This document shows positions 1 to 5,773 of a stretch of 10,112 nt of DNA, piece after piece (position 1 is the stretch's first letter; each line of letters opens with the position of its first letter). Source of the DNA: Synergistaceae bacterium (GTDB lineage: Bacteria > Synergistota > Synergistia > Synergistales > Synergistaceae); the NCBI GenBank assembly GCA_030539135.1, contig JAUNSQ010000045.1:1-10112 (forward strand), given 5' to 3'. Made by a program: the position numbers and the translations under genes. The notes under the pieces are model-generated. The model saw nothing but the letters and a program-made list of their open reading frames with translations, searched no databases and was not told the DNA's origin.

Positions 1-1
1 C

Positions 2-1375
2 ATAGCGCCCGCGCTCTACAGCCTGACGACGAGAAACCCGCGCGGCACGTCCGTAGAAGCCCCGTCCCGCGGCGCCGGAACAGTGGAATATCTCTATGAC
101 CTCACGTTTGAGGCGAACGGCGCTGTATCACACGACCATCACATCTTAAAGAAAGAGCTTGAGCTGATAAATTCCGCGCAAAAATTCATCCTTCTGGATA
201 TGTTCCTCTTCAACGACGCTTACAACAAAAAGAAGGAAAGCTATCCGAACATAGCGGACCGGCTCGCGGCCGCGCTTATCGCGAAGAAAAGAGAGATACC
301 GGACATACAGATCTATTTCATAACAGACCCATATAACGGATTTTACGGCTCGTACAGGGAGAAGCATTGGGACGATATGGAGGCCGCAGGCATTAAGACG
401 ATCGTGACAGACCTTGACGAGATGCGCGACTCCAACCCACTTTACTCAGGCTTCTATCGTCTCTGTCTCAAACATTTCAATTTCGGCGGTGATTGGCGTA
501 TGGGCAATCCAATAGACCCGTCCACGCCGGATATAACTTTTCGCGCGCTGCTTCGTTTAGCTAACCTCAAGGCTAACCATAGAAAGACTCTGGTCACGGA
601 CAAGGGCGCGATAGTTGCGTCGGCCAACCCGCACGACCCAAGCGGCTACAATTCAAACGTAGGCATATTTATCAGAAACAGCGAGATAGTCAACGATATC
701 ATCTCATCTGAGCGCGTAGTCGCGGAATTCTCTGGCGCGAGCATCCCGCCGTTCAAATACGAGGAACAGGAAGAGGACGCCTCCGGCATGAAGGTGCGGC
801 TGCTAACGGAGGACAAGATATCCGATGGACTTATCTCGAACATAAAGATGGCGAAGATGGGCGACGCCATATCGATAGGCATCTTTTATATCAGCAGCCT
901 CAAAATACTTTCGGAACTTCGCGGGGCGGTGGGGCGCGGCGTTGATATCCGTATCGTAGCGGACCAGAACGTAGACGCGTTTGGGATGAAGAAAAACGGC
1001 AGACCAAACAGGGACTTGCTCTCCAAACTTGTGCGCGATACCGGAGGCGCCGTGCGCGTGAGGTGGTATATCACGCACGGCGAGCAGTACCACGTAAAGA
1101 TGTCCTTCTTTGAGTTCAAGGATCGAGACGTTGTCATACTCGGCTCAGGAAACTACACGAGGAGGAACATAGGAGGCTATAATATGGAGAGCGATATCGA
1201 AGCCGTGATGAATAAAGACTCTTCTATGAGCCGCGATATAAAAGAATATTTTGAGAGGATATGGAATAACCGCGGAGGACTTTTCACCGCGGACCACAAA
1301 TCATACGAAAGAGACGGAGCCGCCAGCTTGTTCTTGTGTATATTCCAAGAATTGACAGGGCTCTGCGCATGGTGA
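2..1375 (+). CDS. Phospholipase D / cardiolipin synthase-like protein (5' end outside window)
   Basis: PLD-superfamily protein, expected to act on phosphodiester bonds of phospholipids (cardiolipin synthase or phospholipase D type); the substrate is not determined. The frame is open to the left edge, so the gene starts upstream. The first possible start inside the window is GTG at 83, but about 27 sense codons before it read as normal protein, so I treat it as 5'-partial. Counting from GTG83, the first catalytic motif is H166-x-K168-x4-D173, followed by a serine/asparagine-rich stretch (ASANPHD). The second is H337-x-K339 followed by E344 where the family normally has Asp, then GSGNYTRRN. Two HKD-type motifs in one chain are the family hallmark. 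The C-terminus ends in a hydrophobic tail (FQELTGLCAW). The gene overlaps the start of the next membrane-protein gene, suggesting one transcript. Family assignment is firm; the exact reaction is not. Confidence 0.88.
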   Translation: MAPALYSLTTRNPRGTSVEAPSRGAGTVEYLYDLTFEANGAVSHDHHILKKELELINSAQKFILLDMFLFNDAYNKKKESYPNIADRLAAALIAKKREIPDIQIYFITDPYNGFYGSYREKHWDDMEAAGIKTIVTDLDEMRDSNPLYSGFYRLCLKHFNFGGDWRMGNPIDPSTPDITFRALLRLANLKANHRKTLVTDKGAIVASANPHDPSGYNSNVGIFIRNSEIVNDIISSERVVAEFSGASIPPFKYEEQEEDASGMKVRLLTEDKISDGLISNIKMAKMGDAISIGIFYISSLKILSELRGAVGRGVDIRIVADQNVDAFGMKKNGRPNRDLLSKLVRDTGGAVRVRWYITHGEQYHVKMSFFEFKDRDVVILGSGNYTRRNIGGYNMESDIEAVMNKDSSMSRDIKEYFERIWNNRGGLFTADHKSYERDGAASLFLCIFQELTGLCAW

Positions 1376-2073
1376 GGAATATGAATGAGAACAACTCTAA
1401 GATTATATTGAAAAAGGGCGTCTGCTATTTTGCCGGGCTGCTGCTCATAGCGTTTGGCATCAATATCTCAAAGACGGGCGGACTCGGCATATCTCCCGTC
1501 AGCGCGACTCCGTTCGCGATAGAGACGATATGGGGCGTGGAGCTTGGGCGCGCCACTATGGGGGTCTATGTCGTGCTGGTGCTGATACAAATCGCTCTTC
1601 TGCGCAAAAAATTTAAGCCCTTACAGTTTCTTCAGCTTGCGATAACTTTCGCGTTCGGACTCTTTATCACATTCACGTCGCGAAAATACTGCCTCCTGTC
1701 ATGGCTGCCTGACCCGGCCAACTACGCCGTCGCTTTGTCGTACACGCTTATCAGCTCTGTGATAATCGGCGTGGGCGTCAGTTTTTACCTCCTGCCAAAG
1801 TGGATACCGCTCCCGGCCGAAGGTCTTGCGGTAGCTCTTACTCAAATGAGCGGGAGGAAGATGGCCATCCATGACGCGAAGAACTTTGTCGATATATCGC
1901 TGGTGCTGTTCGCGGCGGCTCTGTCGCTCGTTATGCAGGGAAAGCTCGTCGCCGTCCGAGAGGGTACGGTCATAGTGGCGATACTTGTCGGGAGGGTCGT
2001 AGGCATAGGGAACAAGTTATACAAAGAGAAGCTCCTGAACTGGGTCTATGGTGAAGAACGGCCCAATCAATAA
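1369..2073 (+). CDS. YczE/YitT-like integral membrane protein
   Basis: Small polytopic inner-membrane protein of about 230 residues. Counting from ATG1381, about six hydrophobic segments are visible (roughly 12-28, 60-75, 81-98, 116-137, 169-187, 193-210). A glycine-rich stretch after TM1 (KTGGLGISPVSATPF) is the conserved 'lGtsPis' region of YczE/YitT-like proteins. The biochemical role of this family is not established. Start choice: ATG1369 overlaps the stop of the preceding gene and has AGGG at 1357-1360 with 8-nt spacing. ATG1381 has GAGG only 3 nt upstream and is the main alternative; GTG1336 lies deeper in the previous gene and is less likely. The gene ends 6 bp from the end of the convergent HD gene. 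Probably cotranscribed with the PLD-like gene, which hints at an envelope or lipid role, but that is inference. Confidence 0.75.
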   Translation: MVRNMNENNSKIILKKGVCYFAGLLLIAFGINISKTGGLGISPVSATPFAIETIWGVELGRATMGVYVVLVLIQIALLRKKFKPLQFLQLAITFAFGLFITFTSRKYCLLSWLPDPANYAVALSYTLISSVIIGVGVSFYLLPKWIPLPAEGLAVALTQMSGRKMAIHDAKNFVDISLVLFAAALSLVMQGKLVAVREGTVIVAILVGRVVGIGNKLYKEKLLNWVYGEERPNQ

Positions 2074-2079
2074 ATCAAA

Positions 2080-2850
2080 TCAGGCGCACTTCGCGTCTAT
2101 CTTGGCGGCGATGACGCGCAGCAGGTCGTCTATCCCGTCGCCCGCCAGGTCTTGAACGATCTTTTCAAAGATACCTTCATTTTTCAGAACAGCGACAGAG
2201 CATCTGTAGTTGAGGTCGTATCCCCACGTCAGCTGAATGAGCCTGTAATCCTTGAGTGACTTTGCTTTGGGGTATGAGCCCTTGCCTGTGAGCCGTATCT
2301 CCTCGACTAACGCGGGCGTAAGTTCTTTGGTTATCGGATGCCGCGGCAGCATTTGGTTAATTGTGCCGTTTTCGATACGCGCCTGCACCATACGGAAGAT
2401 GTCTATCTTGTCCGCGTCGCGGATAAGTTCCGCCCATTTGCGTATATCTTTGTCCATATTAGCGGGAAGGTCTTTTTTATTGTGATACTTGATTGCCGTG
2501 AGCAGGGTGTCCTTGATATTATTAGGCACGTCTTCCCAGATGAAATCTTTCCCCAGTATTTCAACAGCTAAATCTCCGTGGTCGACGCTTGCGGCGTCGA
2601 GAAACGTTCCGTAATCGCGGCTCTGCGGAAATCTGCCGACGTCGTGCAGCAATCCGACCGAATAGGCGAGCCACGCGTCGGTCGATTCGTTCCATGAAAG
2701 TTCTTCTCTAATTGCGCAGACGTTGCCGCATACTCGGCGGCTGTGCGCTTTTTTCAGCGCGCACATGGACGGCAGTTCGCCCGAGACCTTGAACATATCC
2801 GTATATTTTTCAAACCAATTTGATGTTGCATCCGTAGAGAGCACAGACAT
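2080..2850 (-). CDS. HD-domain metal-dependent phosphohydrolase
   Basis: Soluble protein of 256 residues with an HD superfamily fold, a family that hydrolyses phosphomonoesters or phosphodiesters, often of nucleotides, using one or two metal ions. The motif residues are in order: H36 (AHSRRV), H69-D70 (LLHDVGRF), H91 (VDHGD), H123 (IKYHNK) and D145 (IRDADKID). The extra histidines at 91 and 123 are typical of two-metal HD enzymes. No sensor or receiver domain, transmembrane segment or HD-GYP signature is visible, so the substrate cannot be named. Start: AGGAGG lies at 2858-2853. ATG2850 is only 2 nt from it, whereas GTG2844, two codons in, has an ideal 8-nt spacer and may be the true start. 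The open frame runs further upstream but there it crosses the oppositely oriented transporter gene and reads as a shadow. Probably monocistronic, divergent from the ZIP transporter. Confidence 0.85.
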   Translation of the reverse strand: MSVLSTDATSNWFEKYTDMFKVSGELPSMCALKKAHSRRVCGNVCAIREELSWNESTDAWLAYSVGLLHDVGRFPQSRDYGTFLDAASVDHGDLAVEILGKDFIWEDVPNNIKDTLLTAIKYHNKKDLPANMDKDIRKWAELIRDADKIDIFRMVQARIENGTINQMLPRHPITKELTPALVEEIRLTGKGSYPKAKSLKDYRLIQLTWGYDLNYRCSVAVLKNEGIFEKIVQDLAGDGIDDLLRVIAAKIDAKCA

Positions 2851-2852
2851 TA

Positions 2853-2858
2853 CCTCCT
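2853..2858 (-). promoter_or_regulatory. Strong ribosome binding site of the HD gene
   Basis: The minus strand reads AGGAGG here, a perfect anti-16S match. It lies 2 nt before ATG2850 and 8 nt before the in-frame GTG2844, so spacing favours the GTG as initiator. Confidence 0.7.
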
Positions 2859-2875
2859 GATTTTGCAAGACAACC

Positions 2876-2883
2876 ATTATAAT
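2876..2883. promoter_or_regulatory. Palindromic, probably bidirectional -10 element
   Basis: The 8-bp palindrome ATTATAAT contains a perfect TATAAT on the plus strand (2878-2883) and another on the minus strand (2881-2876). It sits in the 51-bp gap between the divergent HD and ZIP genes. Predicted transcript starts about 7 bp downstream give a leader of roughly 20 nt before the HD gene and roughly 12 nt before the ZIP gene, both just long enough for their ribosome binding sites. No good -35 hexamer is seen at 16-18 bp on either side, so activity on each strand is inferred from the -10 only. Confidence 0.5.
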
Positions 2884-2889
2884 ACATCT

Positions 2890-2895
2890 GGGGTG
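2890..2895 (+). promoter_or_regulatory. Ribosome binding site of the ZIP transporter gene
   Basis: GGGGTG lies 6 nt before ATG2902. This supports 2902 over the upstream in-frame ATG2896, which overlaps the site itself. Confidence 0.5.
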
Positions 2896-2901
2896 ATGCT
2901 G

Positions 2902-3708
2902 ATGGAATGGTTTAATGGATTGACGCCGCCGATTCAGGCTCTTCTTGCGGGAATGTTCACGTGGGGGGTCACGGCGCTTGGCGCTTCCGGGGTCTTCCTT
3001 TCGGAGAGGCCAAGCCAAAAAATGCTGGATATCATGCTTGGGTTTGCGGGCGGAGTTATGATAGCTGCGAGCTTTTGGTCGCTTCTTGCCCCGGCGATCT
3101 CCATATCTGAGGAGCTTGGATATCCGGGCTGGCTTCCTCCAGCCGTCGGTTTCATTTGCGGAGGCGCGTCGCTCAGGCTCCTTGACATGTTGATGCCGCA
3201 CCTCCACCCGTCGATGGCGGACACTGACCCCGACGGCCCTCCGTCGACTCTGCGCCGTACGACGCTGCTCGTCCTTGCCATAACGCTGCACAATATCCCC
3301 GAGGGAATGGCGGTCGGAGTCGCGTTTGGAGCCATTGGCGTAATGTCTGGTTCTACCGCGGCTGGAGCCCTTGCTCTGGCCATGGGCATAGGGCTGCAAA
3401 ACTTCCCTGAAGGGCTGGCCGTGTCTATGCCTCTGCGCAGGGAGGGCTTGTCCCGAATGAAAGCCTTTATGTATGGACAGCTCTCGGCTGTCGTCGAACC
3501 GATCTTCGCCTTTATAGGCGCGTTTCTAGTTCAGGCCGCTCGGCCCGCGCTTCCTTACGCGCTGGCATACGCAGCGGGCGCTATGATCTTCGTCGTGGTC
3601 GAAGAGGTCGTTCCCGAGTCGCAGTCCAGCGGATATGGAGACCTCGCTACGATGGGAGTGCTGACGGGGTTTGTCATAATGATGATACTGGATGTCGCGC
3701 TGGGATAA
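2902..3708 (+). CDS. ZIP-family divalent metal transporter
   Basis: Inner-membrane importer of zinc or related divalent cations, 268 residues, of the bacterial GufA/ZupT-like ZIP type. About eight hydrophobic segments are visible. The two signature metal-binding motifs are clear: HNIPEG at residues 130-135 (TM4) and QNFPEG at 166-171 (TM5), the latter with the histidine replaced by glutamine as in GufA-like proteins. A short His-containing loop (MPHLHP, about 98-103) and an acidic stretch (ADTDPD) lie between TM3 and TM4, the usual variable cytoplasmic loop. A Glu pair at 234-235 lies in a later TM. Start ATG2902 is chosen from the ribosome binding site and because it puts the hydrophobic N-terminus in the usual place; an upstream in-frame start would run into the promoter. 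Metal specificity is not readable from sequence. Probably a single-gene transcript divergent from the HD gene. Confidence 0.9.
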   Translation: MEWFNGLTPPIQALLAGMFTWGVTALGASGVFLSERPSQKMLDIMLGFAGGVMIAASFWSLLAPAISISEELGYPGWLPPAVGFICGGASLRLLDMLMPHLHPSMADTDPDGPPSTLRRTTLLVLAITLHNIPEGMAVGVAFGAIGVMSGSTAAGALALAMGIGLQNFPEGLAVSMPLRREGLSRMKAFMYGQLSAVVEPIFAFIGAFLVQAARPALPYALAYAAGAMIFVVVEEVVPESQSSGYGDLATMGVLTGFVIMMILDVALG

Positions 3709-3734
3709 AATTCTAACGCGCCTCTCCGCTTCTA

Positions 3735-3743
3735 TGCTATACT
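3735..3743 (+). promoter_or_regulatory. Extended -10 promoter upstream of the lipid A operon
   Basis: TGCTATACT matches an extended -10 (TGn plus TATACT, 5 of 6 to consensus). Spacing back to the best -35-like bases is poor, which is tolerated by extended -10 promoters. Transcription would start near 3750 and give a leader of about 90 nt before lpxI that contains the direct repeat. It is the only convincing promoter-like element in the 134-bp gap. Confidence 0.5.
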
Positions 3744-3769
3744 GATTGGCAGATATTTTGGCCGTAAGC

Positions 3770-3805
3770 GTGACCAAATTACTGTTTTGCTGTGACAATA
3801 TTACT
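3770..3805 (+). repeat. Imperfect 14-bp direct repeat, 22-bp period, upstream of lpxI
   Basis: GTGACCAAATTACT (3770-3783) recurs as GTGACAATATTACT (3792-3805), identical at 12 of 14 positions. The start-to-start distance of 22 bp equals about two helical turns, so both copies face the same side of the DNA. It lies just downstream of the predicted transcript start and could be an operator; no known regulator site is recognised. Confidence 0.5.
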
Positions 3806-3829
3806 AGACTGGTATGCCCCGAACAACTG

Positions 3830-3834
3830 GGAGG
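3830..3834 (+). promoter_or_regulatory. Ribosome binding site of lpxI
   Basis: GGAGG lies 8 nt before GTG3843 and selects this GTG over the upstream in-frame GTG3792, which has no such site and would add 17 residues absent from the family. Confidence 0.7.
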
Positions 3835-3842
3835 TATTTTTT

Positions 3843-4658
3843 GTGGAGAATAGAATTGCTCTGATAGCCGGAGAGGGAGACCTGCCGATCGTTATAGCTA
3901 GCAGGCTCACCGATATTGGTAATCCGCCGGTAGTGTATTCCATAAGGGAAGAGATCGGAGCGCTGTCGAAATATGCCCTTGATATAGTCAACATTTCCAA
4001 GCCTGATTTTGGCTTCACGATAAACGATATGAAAAAGCGCGGAGTCGACAGCATCATCTTGGCCGGAACCGTATCCAAGACTCTGGTTTTTAAGCCGTCG
4101 CTTTTTGACCTTACGACACAGAAATTCCTCGCGGGCCTTCTATTCAGAGACGACCATTCCATATTGGGGGCCATCGTAGATTTCTTGGAAAAGTCAGGGT
4201 TCAAAGTCCTGAGTTACAGGGAGATAGTGCCAGACCTTCTGGCGCCCTCTGGATATATCGCGGGCCGCCGCGCCACAAAGGAAGAGCTCGACGATATCGA
4301 ATACGGATTTTCGATATGCAGGGTGCTCGTTCCGCTTTCCTTTGGACAGACCGTCATCGTAAATAAAAAATCAGTAGTTGCGGTCGAAGCCATGGAGGGG
4401 ACTGACGCAACGCTTCTCAGAGCCGGTTCTCTCTGCAGGGGCGGCACAGTCACAAAGATGATGCGCCTGGACCAGGACGAACGCTATGATATACCGACCG
4501 TTGGGCCCAATACCCTCAGACACATGGCGCAGGCTAAGCTCAAATGCCTTGCCCTGCACGCGGGGTGGACTCTTATAATGGAGCCTGAAGAATTTAAAGC
4601 CGTCGCCGAAAAAGAGGGAATAGCGGTCGTGGGAGTGGACGTTTGTCGGTCTTCATGA
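3843..4658 (+). CDS. lpxI: UDP-2,3-diacylglucosamine pyrophosphatase LpxI
   Basis: Hydrolyses UDP-2,3-diacylglucosamine to 2,3-diacylglucosamine-1-phosphate (lipid X) and UMP, the fourth step of lipid A synthesis, in bacteria that use LpxI in place of LpxH. The protein has 271 residues, the usual length. The N-terminal domain begins with IALIAGEGDLP (5-15), the family's starting strand and loop. The C-terminal domain carries VEAMEGTDATL (181-191) and QDERYDIPTVGP (211-222); D216 of the latter probably corresponds to the catalytic aspartate known for Caulobacter LpxI. The start is GTG3843, set by GGAGG 8 nt upstream. First gene of the lipid A operon; its last 16 nt overlap lpxB, the enzyme that uses its product. 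Family identity is confident from the motif set and from context. Confidence 0.93.
   Translation: MENRIALIAGEGDLPIVIASRLTDIGNPPVVYSIREEIGALSKYALDIVNISKPDFGFTINDMKKRGVDSIILAGTVSKTLVFKPSLFDLTTQKFLAGLLFRDDHSILGAIVDFLEKSGFKVLSYREIVPDLLAPSGYIAGRRATKEELDDIEYGFSICRVLVPLSFGQTVIVNKKSVVAVEAMEGTDATLLRAGSLCRGGTVTKMMRLDQDERYDIPTVGPNTLRHMAQAKLKCLALHAGWTLIMEPEEFKAVAEKEGIAVVGVDVCRSS
4631..4635 (+). promoter_or_regulatory. Ribosome binding site deciding the TTG start of lpxB
   Basis: GGGAG lies inside the end of lpxI, 7 nt before TTG4643. The next in-frame ATG (4655) would remove most of the first beta strand that precedes the conserved EASGD motif, so the TTG is preferred. Confidence 0.55.
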
Positions 4659-5773
4659 GCGCGGTCGAAGCGTCCGGCGACCATTACATCGCGGCGCTCG
4701 CTAAAACGTTAAGACATTCCGGCTATGCCGGGGATATATGGGGAATGGGTGGAGTGGAGGCCAGAGAGTCTGGCATACGCACGGCGTGGCATGGCGAGAG
4801 GCTCCAGCTTATGGGGTTCACCGAGGTGCTCCACGCTGTCCCGTCGATCCTTGCTCTGCTGAAAGAGATGACAGATAAAATTATCGAGGAAGCTCCGGCG
4901 GCTGTCGTCGTAGTAGACAGCCCTGATTATCATATGGGGCTGGTTTCGAGGCTTCGCTCGCAGGGGTATGCTGGAAAGATATTTTATATTTCTCCTCCCG
5001 CCGTATGGGCTTGGCGAAAAAGCAGGGTCCATGACCTGCGCAGGACGATCGATATGTGTCTGCCACTTTATGAGTTTGAGCACGACTATCTCGTCTCGAA
5101 AGGCTGCCGCAGCGGATGGATCGGAAGTCCGCTGCTTGAGGAGTTTGCCGGTGGCGAGTACAGTAAAGAAAATCTGCCGTCCGCGCTTTCGCAGGACGGT
5201 AAGCTTGTGGCCTTTCTGCCGGGCAGCAGGGCAAGCGAGATAAAGCACCTGCTCCCGACGATGGAAGAGGCGGCTTCGCGTTTGAAGGCCGAGGGGTGGC
5301 ATCCGGTTTTTTCAGTGGCTCCTGGTCTTGACCCGAGAGTTCGCGCAAAATTGTTGGAACGCCTTAGCGCGGAGGGGATAGATTTTTACGAAGGTTCGGG
5401 AAGGGATCTTATGGCGACCGCAAACTGCGCGATAGGCGCGAGCGGCACTATCACAGTGGAATCGCTGATACTTGGCTGCTACATGATAGTGACCTATAAA
5501 ATCAACAAACTGTCGGCTCTGCTGGCGAAGATGATAATTAAGACGCCGTATTTTGCTATGGCTAATATCCTCTGCGGTTCTGAGCTGTTCCCGGAATTGA
5601 TACAGGACGACGCCAACGTTGAGAATATGCTCGGATGCGCGCGCGAATGGCTGAACGGCGATGAAAAACTGCGCGCGGAAGTGATGTCAAAGATGGAGCG
5701 CGCTAGGAAGAAGCTGGGCTCGCAGGGCGTTTATAAATATTGGGCTGGATTGCTTATGGAGGCCGGAATATGA
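4643..5773 (+). CDS. lpxB: Lipid-A-disaccharide synthase LpxB
   Basis: GT19 glycosyltransferase of 376 residues, peripheral on the inner membrane. It condenses lipid X with UDP-2,3-diacylglucosamine to give lipid A disaccharide-1-phosphate and UDP. Motifs in order: SAVEASGD (6-13), the nucleotide-fold start; VVDSPDYHMGL (90-100), whose D95 aligns with the essential aspartate of the family; YISPPAVWAWRKSR (115-128); GSPLLEEF (161-168); FLPGSRASEI (191-200) with the conserved arginine at 196; GASGTITVES (265-274); and YFAMANILCG (303-312). Length and all motifs match full-length LpxB. It starts with TTG, overlapping lpxI by 16 nt, and ends overlapping msbA by 4 nt (ATGA). The canonical glycine of AGEASGD is valine here (AVEASGD), a modest deviation. 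A second LpxB-like domain occurs further down the operon, but this copy has the complete active-site set. Confidence 0.95.
   Translation: MSVFMSAVEASGDHYIAALAKTLRHSGYAGDIWGMGGVEARESGIRTAWHGERLQLMGFTEVLHAVPSILALLKEMTDKIIEEAPAAVVVVDSPDYHMGLVSRLRSQGYAGKIFYISPPAVWAWRKSRVHDLRRTIDMCLPLYEFEHDYLVSKGCRSGWIGSPLLEEFAGGEYSKENLPSALSQDGKLVAFLPGSRASEIKHLLPTMEEAASRLKAEGWHPVFSVAPGLDPRVRAKLLERLSAEGIDFYEGSGRDLMATANCAIGASGTITVESLILGCYMIVTYKINKLSALLAKMIIKTPYFAMANILCGSELFPELIQDDANVENMLGCAREWLNGDEKLRAEVMSKMERARKKLGSQGVYKYWAGLLMEAGI
5758..5762 (+). promoter_or_regulatory. Ribosome binding site of msbA
   Basis: GGAGG inside the end of lpxB, 7 nt before ATG5770. It fixes the start against the in-frame TTG at 5740. 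Confidence 0.7.

Noticed and set aside
2860..2900. Zur/Fur-type operator in front of the metal transporter
   Set aside because: The palindrome does not extend beyond the 8-bp ATTATAAT core, so it is too short to claim a metalloregulator site.
2851..3399. N-terminal extension of the HD gene (open frame to 3399 on the minus strand)
   Set aside because: It runs antisense through the ZIP transporter, has an Arg/His-rich low-complexity look, and lies upstream of a strong ribosome site at 2853-2858.
3755..3780. Possible hairpin (TTTGG ... CCAAA) after the ZIP gene as a terminator
   Set aside because: The stem is only about 5 bp with a 12-nt loop and has no T run, and it lies downstream of the predicted lpx promoter.
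3792..3842. Upstream GTG3792 as the lpxI start
   Set aside because: It adds 17 residues not seen in the family, has no ribosome site, and overlaps the direct repeat; GTG3843 has an ideal GGAGG.
4709..5302. 197-codon minus-strand open frame opposite lpxB
   Set aside because: Arg/Pro-rich shadow of a strongly conserved coding frame; no recognisable domain.
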